DNA from: Arthrobacter sp. SLBN-100
GTDB lineage: Bacteria; Actinomycetota; Actinomycetes; Actinomycetales; Micrococcaceae
Assembly (NCBI RefSeq): GCF_006715305.1
Contig: NZ_VFMY01000001.1
Location: 1,178,001 to 1,242,000, forward strand
Direction of reading: 5' to 3'
DNA: 64,000 bases
Shown here piece after piece: positions 28,824 to 38,966 of the stretch. Under the pieces are notes generated by a model, which did not search any database, was not told where the DNA came from, and saw nothing but the letters and a program-made list of their open reading frames with translations. How positions within the stretch are numbered: the first letter of the stretch is position 1; every line of letters starts with the position of its first letter. The position numbers and the translations under genes are program-made.

Positions 28824-29714
28824 CTAGGACGCGAGGGCGTCGGCGCCGGCAACGATCTCGGAAAGCTCCTGCGTAATTTCAGCCTGGCGGGCCGTGTTGC
28901 GCAGACGCGTGTACTTCTTGATGAGGTCCGTGGCGTTGTCGCCTGCGGACTTCATGGCCCGCTGGCGTGCAGCAAGCTCGGAAGCTGCTGCCTGCAGCAT
29001 GGCCGCGAAGATGCGTGACTCGATGTAGCGCGGCAGCAGGGCGTCAAGAACACGCTCGGTTTCCGGCTCGAACTCGTACAGCGGCAACAGGTCCGATTCA
29101 GAAGCTGCCTGCTCTTCCACTACTTCCAGCGGAAGCAGGCGGATGACCGTGGGCTCCTGGGTAACCATGGACTTGAAGCGGGTGTACACCACGTGGATCT
29201 CGTCCACGCCGCCCTCTTCATAGTCGGTGGCGAATTCCGTGAGCAGCGCCTCGCCGATTTCACGGGCGGTGGCGAACTCCGGTGCGTCGGTGCCTCCGGT
29301 CCAGACCCGTGAGTATTCGCGGTTCCGGAAGTCGAAGTAGGCCTGCGCCTTGCGTCCGACGAGGTACGTCTTGACTTCCTTGCCTTCAGCGTGGAGCAGC
29401 TCGTTGAGACCTTCCGCCTGCTTGAGCACGCTTGCCGAGTAGGATCCGGCCAGGCCGCGGTCCGAGGTGATTACCAGGACGGCGGCACGGCGGATCTGCT
29501 CCGGCTCAGTGGTCAGCGGGTGGTCGATTTCGCTTTGGCTGGCGACAGCAGAAACGGCGCGCGTGATCGCGTTCGCGTAAGGCAGTGAAGCTGCTACGCG
29601 CGCACGGGCCTTGCCGATGCGCGAGGTAGCGATCAGTTCCATCGCCTTGAAGATCTTGCGCATCGACGTGGTCGAGCTGATCTTCTGGCGGTAGACCCGA
29701 ATCTGGGCTCCCAT
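28824..29714 (-). CDS. atpG: F1 ATP synthase gamma subunit
   Basis: 296 aa. The central shaft protein. It starts [21 protein letters not shown] and ends with the second long coiled coil [28 protein letters not shown], which form the antiparallel rotor coil. [11 protein letters not shown] is the conserved Rossmann-like region. AGGATAAGT is the ribosome-binding site. Confidence 0.98.
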   Translation of the reverse strand: MGAQIRVYRQKISSTTSMRKIFKAMELIATSRIGKARARVAASLPYANAITRAVSAVASQSEIDHPLTTEPEQIRRAAVLVITSDRGLAGSYSASVLKQAEGLNELLHAEGKEVKTYLVGRKAQAYFDFRNREYSRVWTGGTDAPEFATAREIGEALLTEFATDYEEGGVDEIHVVYTRFKSMVTQEPTVIRLLPLEVVEEQAASESDLLPLYEFEPETERVLDALLPRYIESRIFAAMLQAAASELAARQRAMKSAGDNATDLIKKYTRLRNTARQAEITQELSEIVAGADALAS

Positions 29715-29787
29715 ACTTATCCTTTCCTAACATTCCCTAAACCGGGTGTGCCGGACCTTTGCGGCCCGGCACACCCGGTCAGTGGAA

Positions 29788-31425
29788 TTAGCGCTTCTGC
29801 TTGACAATCTTTTCCTGGTCTACGTCGCCCTCGGAGATAGCGTCATGCTCCTCGTGGCCGGCGCCTACCAGGTGGTTGTCACCCTCGCCGAAAAAGCCCT
29901 TCTTGAAGTCCACGATGGCGGACTTCAGAGCTGCAACGGTGTCATCGTCCAGCACGTTGGTCTGCGCCAGCGTGGTGAGGATGGAGGACTTGTGGGACAG
30001 GTGCTCCAGGAACTCCGACTCGAAGCGGCTGATGTCCTCAACCGGCACGTCATCGAGGTAGCCGTTGGTGCCTGCCCAGATGGAGACAACCTGGTTCTCC
30101 ACCGGGAACGGCGAGTACTGGCCCTGCTTGAGCAGTTCCATCAGGCGTGCACCACGGGTGAGCTGCTGGCGTGAAGCGGCGTCCAGGTCCGAGGCGAACA
30201 TGGCGAATGCCTGCATGTCGCGGTACTGGGCCAGGTCCAGCTTCAACGTGCCGGAAACCTTCTTCATGGACTTCACCTGTGCGGCACCGCCTACGCGGGA
30301 CACCGACACACCAACGTCAACAGCGGGACGCTGGTTGGCGTTGAAGAGGTCCGACTGGAGGAAGATCTGGCCGTCGGTGATGGAGATCACGTTGGTGGGG
30401 ATGTAGGCCGAAACGTCGTTGGCCTTCGTTTCGATCAGCGGCAAACCGGTCATGGAACCTGCGCCCAGCTCGTCGGAGAGCTTCGCGCAACGCTCCAGCA
30501 GGCGGGAGTGCAGGTAGAAGACGTCACCCGGGTAGGCTTCGCGTCCCGGCGGGCGGCGGAGCAGCAGCGACACTGCACGGTACGCCTCTGCCTGCTTGGA
30601 CAGGTCATCAAACACGATGAGGACGTGCTTGCCGCCGTACATCCAGTGCTGGCCGATGGCCGAACCGGCGTACGGTGCGAGGTACTTGAAGCCTGCGGGG
30701 TCCGATGCGGGGGACGCCACGATGGTGGTGTACTCCAGCGCGCCGTTGTCCTCGAGGGTCTGGCGGATGGCGGCAATGGTTGACGCCTTCTGGCCGATTG
30801 CCACGTAGATGCAGCGGACCTGCTTGGTCACATCGCCCGAAGCCCAGTTGGCCTTCTGGTTGATGATGGTGTCGATCGCGATCGCGGACTTGCCGGTCTG
30901 GCGGTCACCAATGATCAGCTGGCGCTGGCCGCGGCCGATCGGAATCATGGCGTCGATGGCCTTGAGTCCGGTCTGCATCGGCTCATGCACCGACTTGCGC
31001 TGGGTCACGCCGGGAGCCTGCAGCTCCAGTGCGCGGGTGGTCTCGGCCTTGATCTCGCCGAGGTCATCGATGGGCACGCCCAGCGGGTCGACAACGCGGC
31101 CGAGGAAGGCGTCACCGACGGGAACGGACAGAACCTGTCCCGTCCGGTGGACTTCCTGGCCTTCTTCGATGCCGGTGAAGTCGCCGAGGATAATAACGCC
31201 GATTTCGCGGACGTCCAGGTTCTGGGCCAGGCCCAGGGTACCGTCCTCGAAGCGCAGCAGCTCGTTCGCCATGACCGAGGGAAGGCCCTCAACACGGGCG
31301 ATGCCGTCACCAGCGGTGGTTACGCGGCCGACCTCTACGCGCTCTGCGTTTCCGGGTTCGTAGGACGCCGCGAACTCGTTCAGCGCATTACGGACGTCGT
31401 CGGCGTTGATGGTCAATTCGGCCAT
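29788..31425 (-). CDS. atpA: F1 ATP synthase alpha subunit
   Basis: 545 aa. Non-catalytic nucleotide-binding subunit with P-loop [20 protein letters not shown], and [16 protein letters not shown]. The C-terminus past residue 510 is a charged, species-specific tail. It lies between atpH and atpG in standard order. Confidence 0.98.
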   Translation of the reverse strand: MAELTINADDVRNALNEFAASYEPGNAERVEVGRVTTAGDGIARVEGLPSVMANELLRFEDGTLGLAQNLDVREIGVIILGDFTGIEEGQEVHRTGQVLSVPVGDAFLGRVVDPLGVPIDDLGEIKAETTRALELQAPGVTQRKSVHEPMQTGLKAIDAMIPIGRGQRQLIIGDRQTGKSAIAIDTIINQKANWASGDVTKQVRCIYVAIGQKASTIAAIRQTLEDNGALEYTTIVASPASDPAGFKYLAPYAGSAIGQHWMYGGKHVLIVFDDLSKQAEAYRAVSLLLRRPPGREAYPGDVFYLHSRLLERCAKLSDELGAGSMTGLPLIETKANDVSAYIPTNVISITDGQIFLQSDLFNANQRPAVDVGVSVSRVGGAAQVKSMKKVSGTLKLDLAQYRDMQAFAMFASDLDAASRQQLTRGARLMELLKQGQYSPFPVENQVVSIWAGTNGYLDDVPVEDISRFESEFLEHLSHKSSILTTLAQTNVLDDDTVAALKSAIVDFKKGFFGEGDNHLVGAGHEEHDAISEGDVDQEKIVKQKR

Positions 31426-31506
31426 CTGCAGTCCCTGCTCTCCTGTTTGTGATCATCGTTGTCCACGATGACCGGGGTTTCTATCAGTTGTGTTGTGCTT
31501 GTCCGG

Positions 31507-32334
31507 CTAGCCGGCCAGCTGGCGTTGCAGCTCGCCCAGGCGGGTGATGACCGAAGCATCGAGCACTTCGTCACCGACCTGGACGCGGATGCCACCAATG
31601 AGTGCCGGGTCAACGTTGACGTTGACCTTCAGTTCCCGCCCGTACAGCGCATTCAGGCCCGCCTGGAGGCGTGCAAGCTGCGTTGCTGTCAGAGGACGGG
31701 TCACGCTGACCGTTGCAATCCAGCGCTGCTGCCGCTTGGCCGCCAGCTCGGCGAACCGTTCCACCAGCCGGGTGGGCTTGATGCCGCGGGGCTGGGTGAC
31801 TGCCTGCGAGATGAGGACCTTTGCTTCCTCGCTCACGCCGGGCACCAGCCTCTCGGCCAGCGTGGCCTTGGCTGCAGCGCTGGCCTGTGGTTCGGACAGA
31901 GCACGTTGTACCTCGTGGCGGGAGGCAACGGCCTGGTTGAAGGAGAACAGATCGTTCTCCAGCTCTTCCAGGCCAGAGATTCCGGAGGCAGAAACGGCCG
32001 ACTTGTTTTCAGCAACGGAAATGACCACCGTTGCGGCAAGAGTCTCGAGTGCATCGCCGATATCCCGGGCGTTTGCCCAGCGTGAGCTGGCCAGTCCGCC
32101 CGCGATGTCTGCAGCATCAGCGGAGACTTTTCCGCCAACCAGCTGCCTGACCAGCGCCGACTTTTCGTCACCGTTGCGGGACGGGTCAGTCAGGGCGCGG
32201 CGCAAGCCAGCCGAGCTGTCCACCATTCCCAGAATTCCGAAGAGTTCCTTTGCCAGCTGCAGCGACGCCGTCGGAAGCTTTGCTTCCAGCGAGGCCAGGG
32301 CTGTTGCCAGCGATTCGCTCGATACGCCTGCCAT
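31507..32334 (-). CDS. atpH: F1 ATP synthase delta subunit
   Basis: 275 aa, longer than the 177-aa enteric delta but usual for actinobacteria. The C-terminal domain has VSVTRPLTATQLARLQAGL, VNVDPALIGGIRVQVGDEVLD and a final arginine-rich helix. It clamps the peripheral stalk to F1. The ATG shares one base with the atpF stop. Confidence 0.96.
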   Translation of the reverse strand: MAGVSSESLATALASLEAKLPTASLQLAKELFGILGMVDSSAGLRRALTDPSRNGDEKSALVRQLVGGKVSADAADIAGGLASSRWANARDIGDALETLAATVVISVAENKSAVSASGISGLEELENDLFSFNQAVASRHEVQRALSEPQASAAAKATLAERLVPGVSEEAKVLISQAVTQPRGIKPTRLVERFAELAAKRQQRWIATVSVTRPLTATQLARLQAGLNALYGRELKVNVNVDPALIGGIRVQVGDEVLDASVITRLGELQRQLAG

Positions 32335-32885
32335 TACTTAGCTGCACCTGCGCTCTGGGTCTCCAGATCTGCCAGGAAGCGGTCCACTACCCGTGCTGCG
32401 CGTTCGTCGTCATTCAGTGTTTCACCGACGATTCGGCCGGCAAGGGTGGTGGCCAGGGTGCCTACCTCCGAACGCAGGGACACAACAGCCGCCTGGCGCT
32501 CGGATTCGATCTGGGCATGGGCCTGGGCCGTGATGCGGGCAGACTCTGCAGCTGCCTTCTCCTTGAGATCCGCGAGGATCTGGGCACCTTCGGCGCGGGC
32601 TTCCTCACGGATGCGGTTGGCTTCGGCGCGGGCGTCGGTCAGCTGCTGCTTGTACTCTTCGAGTGCAGCAGACGCCTCAGCCTGGGCCTTTTCAGCCTTT
32701 GCAATGCCGCCTTCGATAGCCTCGGCACGCTCGGCGAAGGTCTTCTCGAACATCGGGACAACGAACTTGACCACGATGAACATGAGAATGGCGAAGCCCA
32801 CGAGGGTAACGCCCATTTCCCAGAGGTTGGGAACCAGGGGGTTGACTTCGCCCTCAGTGGCGGCTGAGATGATCAGCTGATTCAT
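32334..32885 (-). CDS. atpF: Fo ATP synthase b subunit
   Basis: 183 aa. One membrane helix at about residues 22-43 (VTLVGFAILMFIVVKFVVPMF) and a long charged coiled coil rich in Ala, Glu and Arg. It forms the stator stalk. The start is preceded by a purine-rich stretch (AAAGGA) in the 52-nt gap to atpE. Confidence 0.96.
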   Translation of the reverse strand: MNQLIISAATEGEVNPLVPNLWEMGVTLVGFAILMFIVVKFVVPMFEKTFAERAEAIEGGIAKAEKAQAEASAALEEYKQQLTDARAEANRIREEARAEGAQILADLKEKAAAESARITAQAHAQIESERQAAVVSLRSEVGTLATTLAGRIVGETLNDDERAARVVDRFLADLETQSAGAAK

Positions 32886-32937
32886 ATTTCACCCGTCCTT
32901 TTCTACTCGGTTCTGTAAGTTCGCTTCGTTCTAAGGA

Positions 32938-33141
32938 CTAGAGAACGAAGGCGAAGACCAGGCCGAGGATGGCGAGGGCTTCGGTCAGCGCAAGGCCGAG
33001 GAATGCGATCGGCTGCAGGACACGCTGTGCTTCCGGCTGGCGGGCGACGCCGTTGATGTAGGCAGCGAATACGAGACCAACACCGATACCACCACCGATT
33101 GCGGACAGACCGTAACCTACGAGGTTGAGATTGCCTTCCAT
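32938..33141 (-). CDS. atpE: Fo ATP synthase c subunit (proteolipid)
   Basis: 67 aa hairpin of two membrane helices. The polar loop is ARQPEAQ. The ion-binding carboxylate is Glu54 in LTEALAILG. It builds the rotor ring; the lack of a sodium-type ligand set suggests protons. ATG at 33141 follows AAGGAAGAAAA; the upstream in-frame ATGs would add a non-homologous tail. Confidence 0.97.
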   Translation of the reverse strand: MEGNLNLVGYGLSAIGGGIGVGLVFAAYINGVARQPEAQRVLQPIAFLGLALTEALAILGLVFAFVL

Positions 33142-33221
33142 TTTTCTTCCTTTCAAGATGCCACCCATGTGGCAGGTTGTTTGGGTTGCTATCATCCCCG
33201 CGAGGGGAAGCTTAAGGGTGC

Positions 33222-34022
33222 CTAGTGGCTGTCGGCGTGAAGCGCGCCTTCGATGTAGATCGCGGTCAGCAGCGTGAATACGTAGGCCTGCAGAACCATG
33301 ATCAGGGCTTCAAGCATGTACATGGCGATGGCGCCGGCGAGAACCAGGACGGAGGTTCCCTTGAGCAGGACGTTCTCCTGCATGATGAGGTATTCGATGC
33401 CGGATCCGGCGATCATCACGATGAGGTGTCCTGCGAGCATGGTCGCGAACAGACGGAGGCTGTGCGTGACGGGCCGGACCAGGAAGTTGGAGATGATCTC
33501 GATCGGGATCACGATCGGAAGAATGAACCAGGGAACGCCCGAGGGCACGGTGGCCAGCTTGAAGTAACGGAGTCCGTTCTTCTTCACGCCGATGGTGATC
33601 CAGGTGAAGTAGACAAGGCCAGCCAGTACATAGGCGCCGCCCACGTGCGAGAACGTGGGGAGCTGGAACAACGGGATGGCGCCGTAGATGTTGTTCACCA
33701 GGATGAAGAAGAACAGGCTGAACAGCAGCGGGACGTACTTGATGAAGTCCCTGCCGCCGATGATGTCCTTGGCGATTCCGTTGCGGACGAAGCCGTAGGC
33801 GGCCTCGCCGGCGAACTGGAGCTTGCCGGGTACCAGCTGCTGCTTGCGTGCGGCGAGCACGAAGAAGGCGGCGATAAAGACGACAGAGAGGAGGACCAGC
33901 AGCATCTGCTTGGAGAATCCTTCTGCGGCACCCCACGGCAGGATTGCCGGCAAATGCATTTCGTTAATTCCAGGAGGAGTAAACTCTCCTGAATCTTGGG
34001 CCGGGAGCGCAAGCGCGATCAA
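33222..34022 (-). CDS. atpB: Fo ATP synthase a subunit
   Basis: 266 aa, five to six membrane helices. The essential Arg lies in [12 protein letters not shown], and the C-terminal helices [15 protein letters not shown] complete the proton channel. The start is an unusual TTG at 34022, supported by AGAGAGGAAA 4-8 nt upstream; the first in-frame ATG would remove the N-terminal 20 residues. Confidence 0.96.
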   Translation of the reverse strand: MIALALPAQDSGEFTPPGINEMHLPAILPWGAAEGFSKQMLLVLLSVVFIAAFFVLAARKQQLVPGKLQFAGEAAYGFVRNGIAKDIIGGRDFIKYVPLLFSLFFFILVNNIYGAIPLFQLPTFSHVGGAYVLAGLVYFTWITIGVKKNGLRYFKLATVPSGVPWFILPIVIPIEIISNFLVRPVTHSLRLFATMLAGHLIVMIAGSGIEYLIMQENVLLKGTSVLVLAGAIAMYMLEALIMVLQAYVFTLLTAIYIEGALHADSH

Positions 34023-34103
34023 CGCGTTTCCTCTCTGCAGTGTCCATCATTGGGCGTTGGGCGGGGACCGGCAGCCTGACGGCCTGCTGTTCCCCCTGTG
34101 AAA

Positions 34104-34442
34104 TTATTTGGCATTAGTGTCGCCGTCCTGGGACGGCCCGCTGGCAGCATGGCGCTCCCCAGCGTTTTTGCGAGAACTGGTCAGGCCATGCATGTGGGAA
34201 AGGTAAAAACCTCCGACGGCTCCAAGCAGAGCGCCTGCGAGCACAATCCAGCGCGTTCCCCACATATAATCCAGTCCCCACCCTATCAAACTCCAGACGA
34301 TGATCCCGCCAATGATGTAGCTGAAGACAGCCATTCCGGCGTTGTATCCGCCGTCGGAGTTTTCCCCGGATACACCCGGCGCAGAGCTGCCGGATGCCTG
34401 GCTGCCGCTGGGGGCCTTGCCGGGCTTCTTCGGATCACGCAT
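34104..34442 (-). CDS. AtpZ/AtpI-type small membrane protein
   Basis: 112 aa. A Pro/Ser/Gly-rich first 45 residues, two membrane helices (AVFSYIIGGIIVWSLIGW and WIVLAGALLGAVGGFYL), then a hydrophilic tail. The position ahead of atpB and the two-helix form match the AtpZ/AtpI group that helps assemble the c ring or carries Mg/Ca. ATG at 34442 follows AAGGAA and overlaps the upstream gene stop by 8 nt. Confidence 0.8.
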   Translation of the reverse strand: MRDPKKPGKAPSGSQASGSSAPGVSGENSDGGYNAGMAVFSYIIGGIIVWSLIGWGLDYMWGTRWIVLAGALLGAVGGFYLSHMHGLTSSRKNAGERHAASGPSQDGDTNAK

Positions 34443-34917
34443 CGGGGGATTCCTTGGTTTCTGGATCGTTGTAGATCTGCAGGCGGGCTTTGCTGAAACC
34501 ATGGATCTCAGCGGCTTGCCACAGGACGACGGCGGTCACGGCGCCGGCGACAAACCAGCGGCCGTGCAGCCACGCCGGAGCACCGACCATGAAGAGGACG
34601 GCGGCGAAGCCCACCACCTTGACAAAGTAGGTGGCCACGAACATGCCGATGACCCCGGAAGGGTTGTTGCGTCCCACAAAGTGCCCCACCAGGAGGCTGA
34701 TGCCGAAGAACAGCATCACCAGCAACCCGCCGGCGGTACTGGACAGGACGCCGCCCGGACCTTCGAGGATTGCTGCAGGAACGGCGCACAGGACCAGCCC
34801 GGCCGCCGCGGCCAGCGAGCTCCGTTTGAGGAGGTTCAGCCAAAGGGACGGCGTGGGGCCGGATGCGCCAACTTTTCCGTTGCCGGACGCAGGTCCGGAC
34901 TCGGCGTTGGAGGTCAT
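34435..34917 (-). CDS. AtpI-like four-helix membrane protein, first gene of the atp operon
   Basis: 160 aa with four hydrophobic helices and short cytosolic tails. The family member preceding atpB in actinobacteria is called ATP synthase subunit I or hypothetical. FVGRNNPSGVIGMFVATYFVKVVGF is the most conserved part. ATG at 34917. It overlaps the next gene by 8 nt. Confidence 0.75.
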   Translation of the reverse strand: MTSNAESGPASGNGKVGASGPTPSLWLNLLKRSSLAAAAGLVLCAVPAAILEGPGGVLSSTAGGLLVMLFFGISLLVGHFVGRNNPSGVIGMFVATYFVKVVGFAAVLFMVGAPAWLHGRWFVAGAVTAVVLWQAAEIHGFSKARLQIYNDPETKESPDA

Positions 34918-34964
34918 TCGATCCCAATCGTCGGCACCAAAGGCAGGTGGCCAGTAGCAGTGTG

Positions 34965-34994
34965 GAGGGCAGCTATGGCTGCCCTCAAATTCTA
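34965..34994 (-). promoter_or_regulatory. Candidate atp operon promoter and hairpin
   Basis: TAGAAT (34989-34994, minus strand) is a good -10 located 72 nt before the first atp gene. Just downstream a 9-bp stem (34978-34986 with 34965-34973, 4-nt loop) could be a leader structure or the terminator of the preceding glycan operon. The two readings conflict and cannot be separated here. Confidence 0.4.
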
Positions 34995-35012
34995 CACGAG
35001 ATAGAACACCGC

Positions 35013-36035
35013 TCAGGTCACCGGCAGGCGCGTGACCTTGGACGGGCGCCGGTAGCGGCGGATCAGGTCAGGGCTGGCCAGATACACAGCGAGCACCAGC
35101 ACGCTTGCGGCGACGCACAGCGCAACAATCGGGAGCTGGGCCGTTGCGGCAACAAACCCGAGGATGATCACGGCAGCCGTGCACACTGTGACGGTGGCGG
35201 CTGACTGAAGGTGTGAGAAGCCCACGTCCGTGAGCCGTTGGTAGACATGTTCCCGGTGCGACGCGTACCACCGCTCCCCCGCCTTGATCCGGCGGAGCAG
35301 CGTATAGCCGGTGTCCGCGGCGTAGACCAGGATCGGTGAGAGGACGTACTCGACGTAGACGCCGCTGAGGAAGCCAGCCACGGCGAGGGCGGCTACCGAC
35401 GCACCCAGCAAGTAGCTGCCGACGTCGCCCAGGAAGACTGAACCGCGGCCCAGGTTCCAGGGGAGGAAACCGAGGAAGGACATTGCCAGCACGGTACCGC
35501 CGGCGGTCAGCCACGGCTGTTCGGACAGCATGCCGGCCACGGCGTAGGCCACCCCGGCTGTCACCCCGTGCAGGCCGGAGATGCCGTTGACACCGTCCAT
35601 GAAGTTGGAGATGTTCACGTAGGCTGCAACCGCCACGGCTGCCAGGGGCAGCCACCAGAACGACTGGCCCGTGAGGACGATGAGCACCGCGGAGCCGGCC
35701 GCACCGATGCCGAGCTGGGCGGCGGCGCGGCCGCGGATTGACATGCCGCGCAGGTCCTCGATCCAGCCCACAGCGGCGCAGGCGGCAATAATCGCAAGCA
35801 CGACGGCGGATACGGAGCGGTCCACCGTGACGACGCCCAGCAGCACGGCTGCGGCGTATCCAATGGCTGTGGCCAGGGCCGTGGCCACACCCATGCCGCG
35901 GATGGTGACTACGACGTGCGATGAACGGGCCGACGGAACGTCAACCACGCCCATCCGGACCAGCAGCGGCTTCACGGCGAAGGGAAGCAGCAGGCTGGCC
36001 GCCAGCGTGATGACGGCCACCAGGAGCAACGGCAT
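35013..36035 (-). CDS. Undecaprenyl-phosphate sugar-1-phosphate transferase, WbpL/MraY family
   Basis: 340 aa, about 10 membrane helices. SNFMDGVNGISGLH and SVFLGDVGSYLLG are the Mg/UDP-sugar-binding loops of the polyprenyl-phosphate GlcNAc-1-P transferase family. It starts a lipid-linked glycan at the membrane. It follows the CapD/WbpM-like gene with overlap (GTG at 36038 or ATG at 36035), and that pairing is typical of the WbpL/WbcO branch rather than peptidoglycan MraY. Confidence 0.88.
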   Translation of the reverse strand: MPLLLVAVITLAASLLLPFAVKPLLVRMGVVDVPSARSSHVVVTIRGMGVATALATAIGYAAAVLLGVVTVDRSVSAVVLAIIAACAAVGWIEDLRGMSIRGRAAAQLGIGAAGSAVLIVLTGQSFWWLPLAAVAVAAYVNISNFMDGVNGISGLHGVTAGVAYAVAGMLSEQPWLTAGGTVLAMSFLGFLPWNLGRGSVFLGDVGSYLLGASVAALAVAGFLSGVYVEYVLSPILVYAADTGYTLLRRIKAGERWYASHREHVYQRLTDVGFSHLQSAATVTVCTAAVIILGFVAATAQLPIVALCVAASVLVLAVYLASPDLIRRYRRPSKVTRLPVT

Positions 36036-37903
36036 CACGACGCCACCCGGATGTCACCGGTGTCGTTGGCCTCGTCATCGGGAATGGCAGCGATGCTGGC
36101 ACCTTGTTCCGCTTCGCAGCGGGCCAGCCAGACGTTGAGGTCAAGCTTGTCCGGGTCCTGCTCCATGGCCCTGGTGTGCGAAATCTTCGGGTGCAGCGGG
36201 CGCTTGTCCAGTTCGCCGGTGCCCACCAGTTCCTCGTGCAGCTTCTCCCCCGGCCTCAGCCCGGTGTAGATGATTTCCACGTCCTTGCCCGACATCGCAA
36301 TCATCCGCTGGGCCACGTCCAGAATCCGCACCGGTTCGCCCATGTCCAGGATCAAAACGTCTCCACCGGTACCGATCGCACCCGCCTGGATCACCAGCTG
36401 GCAGGCTTCGGGGATGGTCATAAAGAAACGAGTAACGTCGGGGTCGGTGACCGTGACGGGACCGCCGACGCGGATCTGCTCGGTGAAGAGCGGCAGCATC
36501 GACCCGCGGCTGCCCATCACGTTGCCGAACCGGACGGAGACGTACTTGCGGCCGGTCTGGCCGGCCATCCAGGCGGTCAGTTTCTCGGCTACCCGCTTGG
36601 AGTGGCCGAGGGCGGTGGTGGGATTGGCCGCCTTGTCGGTGGAAATATTCACGAAGTGCGAGACTCCGGCGCGCCGGGCTGCGCGCAGGACGTTCAGGGT
36701 GCCGCAGACGTTCGTTTTCCAGGCTTCCACCGGATACTGCTGCAGCAGCGGGGCGTGTTTAAGTGCGGCAGCGTGGAACACCACTTCCGGCTGCCGGTCC
36801 TCGAAGATGTCCTGCAGGGCTTGGCCGTCGCGGATGTTCGCCAGCACGGTGTCGCGGCCTGCCAGCAGGCCGTGGCCGGTGATGGAGATCTGGGTCTGTT
36901 GCAGGCCGGTCTCGTCGTGGTCCAGCATGATCAGTTCCGCCGGGTCGAATTGCACGATCTGGCGGCAGAGCTCTGAGCCGATGGAACCGCCGGCTCCGGT
37001 GACCAGCACCCGCTTGCCTTTGATGTACCCGGCAATTTCGTCAACCTCGATGTCCACGGGCCGCCGGCCGATCAGGTCCTCCACCGCGACGTCGCGGAAG
37101 TCGGAGAAACCGGCGGGGGCGCCCGTGCCCAGCATGTCCCGCAACGGGGGCAGCACCAGTACTCGCACGTTCAGGCCGGCAACAGCGTCCGAGATGCGGC
37201 GGACCACGGCGGCCTCCACGTTGGCAAACGCAAGGACCAGCACTTTGGCGCGGGTGCGGCGGATAATCGCCGGCAGGTCGTCGCCGCGGCCCTGGACCTG
37301 GACGCCGGAGAGCCGCAGGTGCTTCTTGGCGGGGTCATCATCCACCAGGCCCACGGGAAAGTACGGGGAATCCGGGTCCTGCAGCATCCGGGTCACCAGG
37401 GAGTTGCCGAGGAATCCGGCGCCGTAGACCAGGGCGTTTTGTGCCCCGTCCCCGGGCCGGGTCTTGCCCTCGACGTAGAGCCGTTTGGCGTAGCGGGCAG
37501 CGCACATAAAGAGGCAGGCAAAGGGGAAGGCGATCAGGCCCACACTGCGGCCGATGTTGATCTCCGCGTAAAGCACCAGCAGGCTCACCGTGATGGTGGC
37601 GGCCACAATCACGGTGACGAAAACGAGTGCCCTGGCCTCCTGGAAGCTGCCGAAGGGGTACCGGCCCCGGTACAGGGCAAGGGAGTAGCCGGCCAGCATC
37701 TGTGCCACCACGGCGATGGCGGCGATGAGGCTGGCTCCGGCGAGCTGTTCAACCCGGATGCCCATCTCGTAGCGCAGCAGCAGCGCCAGGCCGATCGCCA
37801 CGACCCACGACATCGAGTCGAGGAAGAGCTGGATCCAGATCCAGAGGGCGGGCTTCTCGTCCCGTACTGCGGCAGATGCGCGCGTTTCTGATTGTGTACT
37901 CAA
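36035..37903 (-). CDS. Membrane-bound nucleotide-sugar 4,6-dehydratase/epimerase, CapD/WbpM family
   Basis: 622 aa. Four N-terminal membrane helices (residues 15-125), a CoA-binding-like Rossmann segment, then the dehydratase domain with TGAGGSIGSE, LDHDETGLQQ, HAAALKHAPLLQ and STDKAANP. Family members make UDP-4-keto-6-deoxy sugars for surface glycans. The start is uncertain: TTG at 37903 fits the family N-terminus, another TTG lies at 37915, and upstream frame runs into the next gene. It forms an operon with the WbpL-like gene. Confidence 0.88.
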   Translation of the reverse strand: MSTQSETRASAAVRDEKPALWIWIQLFLDSMSWVVAIGLALLLRYEMGIRVEQLAGASLIAAIAVVAQMLAGYSLALYRGRYPFGSFQEARALVFVTVIVAATITVSLLVLYAEINIGRSVGLIAFPFACLFMCAARYAKRLYVEGKTRPGDGAQNALVYGAGFLGNSLVTRMLQDPDSPYFPVGLVDDDPAKKHLRLSGVQVQGRGDDLPAIIRRTRAKVLVLAFANVEAAVVRRISDAVAGLNVRVLVLPPLRDMLGTGAPAGFSDFRDVAVEDLIGRRPVDIEVDEIAGYIKGKRVLVTGAGGSIGSELCRQIVQFDPAELIMLDHDETGLQQTQISITGHGLLAGRDTVLANIRDGQALQDIFEDRQPEVVFHAAALKHAPLLQQYPVEAWKTNVCGTLNVLRAARRAGVSHFVNISTDKAANPTTALGHSKRVAEKLTAWMAGQTGRKYVSVRFGNVMGSRGSMLPLFTEQIRVGGPVTVTDPDVTRFFMTIPEACQLVIQAGAIGTGGDVLILDMGEPVRILDVAQRMIAMSGKDVEIIYTGLRPGEKLHEELVGTGELDKRPLHPKISHTRAMEQDPDKLDLNVWLARCEAEQGASIAAIPDDEANDTGDIRVAS

Positions 37904-38000
37904 CGAAAGATGCAACCGACTTCCACTACCACGGCGGCCAGGCGCCTGTTTCAAAATACCCCGCCGCAACTGTCGGACGGCGTCGGGGCTTAGAACGATA

Positions 38001-38960
38001 CTAATCGCTTCGGGTTCCGCTGCCCGGATACCCCGGCAGCGGCGGCATGGGTTTCCAGCCGACGTCGGCAAGAATAGTCCGCGATTCGCGCCATCCGCGC
38101 CAGAGCGCAGCGGCCCCTTTGAGGGTCCGCTCAACGAGGACCAGCCGGACAAGTTCCTTCAGGAAGGTCAGTGCCGTACCCGCCGCGAAACCGGCCGGGT
38201 TGAATTTGCCGTGGGCCCGCAGGTAATGCGCCACGTGCCCCCGGTTGCGCATCACGTAGCGTCGGCTCAGGTCGGACGAATCATTGAGGTGGCGCAGTCC
38301 CAGGTCCACTTGCCGCTGGGCGCGGACCTTCTTAATGACAAAGGCGTTCACGTACACCACGGGCGTTTCCTGCGCGGCAAGCCAACCGTAGATGAGGTCG
38401 TCCCAGGTGATGAAGAACCGCGGGTCCGGCAGGCCGATGCTCCGGGCCACGGAGGCGTTGATGAGCATGCCTTCGAAGTTTCCCACGTTGGTCCGGAAGA
38501 CGTCCGAATGCCGGAACACGTCGCGGGAGACGGGCAGGAAAATGCCCAGCGCCTCGACAAAGTGGTGCTGCCAGAAAAACGGTTTACCGTTGGCGTCGTA
38601 CCGGCGGCCGATCATGCAGGAGTATTCCGGCGTGAACTTCTCCAGGGCTTCCACCGCGCCGGGAAGCACTTCGACGTCGTCGTCCATCAGCCACAGCCAT
38701 TCGGCGCCGGATTCCAGCGCCAGTTCCACGCCGCGCGAGAACCCGCCCGCACCGCCGACGTTCCGGTCCAGCCGTTCGTACTGGATGGGCAGCCCGGCCG
38801 CGGTGGCCTGTGCGACGACGTCCGGCGTATGGTCGCTGCTGGCGTTGTCCAGCACCAGGATCCGCGTGGGTGCGGTGTCCAGCCGGCCGAAGGAATCGAG
38901 CAGGTTGCGCAGGAAGTCGGCCCGGTTGTAAGTGACGACGACGGCGTACAGGTTCTCCAC
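38001..38960 (-). CDS. Family 2 glycosyltransferase (GlfT2-like)
   Basis: 319 aa GT-A enzyme. VVVTYNRADFLRNLL at the N-terminus, LDNASSDHT, NVGGAGGFSRG and the metal-binding WLMDDDVE are seen. The C-terminus has a single hydrophobic stretch that could sit on the membrane. The sequence type is close to rhamnosyl/galactofuranosyl transferases. GTG at 38960 is 6 nt after the stop of the neighbouring transferase, so they are one operon. Confidence 0.88.
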   Translation of the reverse strand: MENLYAVVVTYNRADFLRNLLDSFGRLDTAPTRILVLDNASSDHTPDVVAQATAAGLPIQYERLDRNVGGAGGFSRGVELALESGAEWLWLMDDDVEVLPGAVEALEKFTPEYSCMIGRRYDANGKPFFWQHHFVEALGIFLPVSRDVFRHSDVFRTNVGNFEGMLINASVARSIGLPDPRFFITWDDLIYGWLAAQETPVVYVNAFVIKKVRAQRQVDLGLRHLNDSSDLSRRYVMRNRGHVAHYLRAHGKFNPAGFAAGTALTFLKELVRLVLVERTLKGAAALWRGWRESRTILADVGWKPMPPLPGYPGSGTRSD

Positions 38961-38966
38961 GGCGGC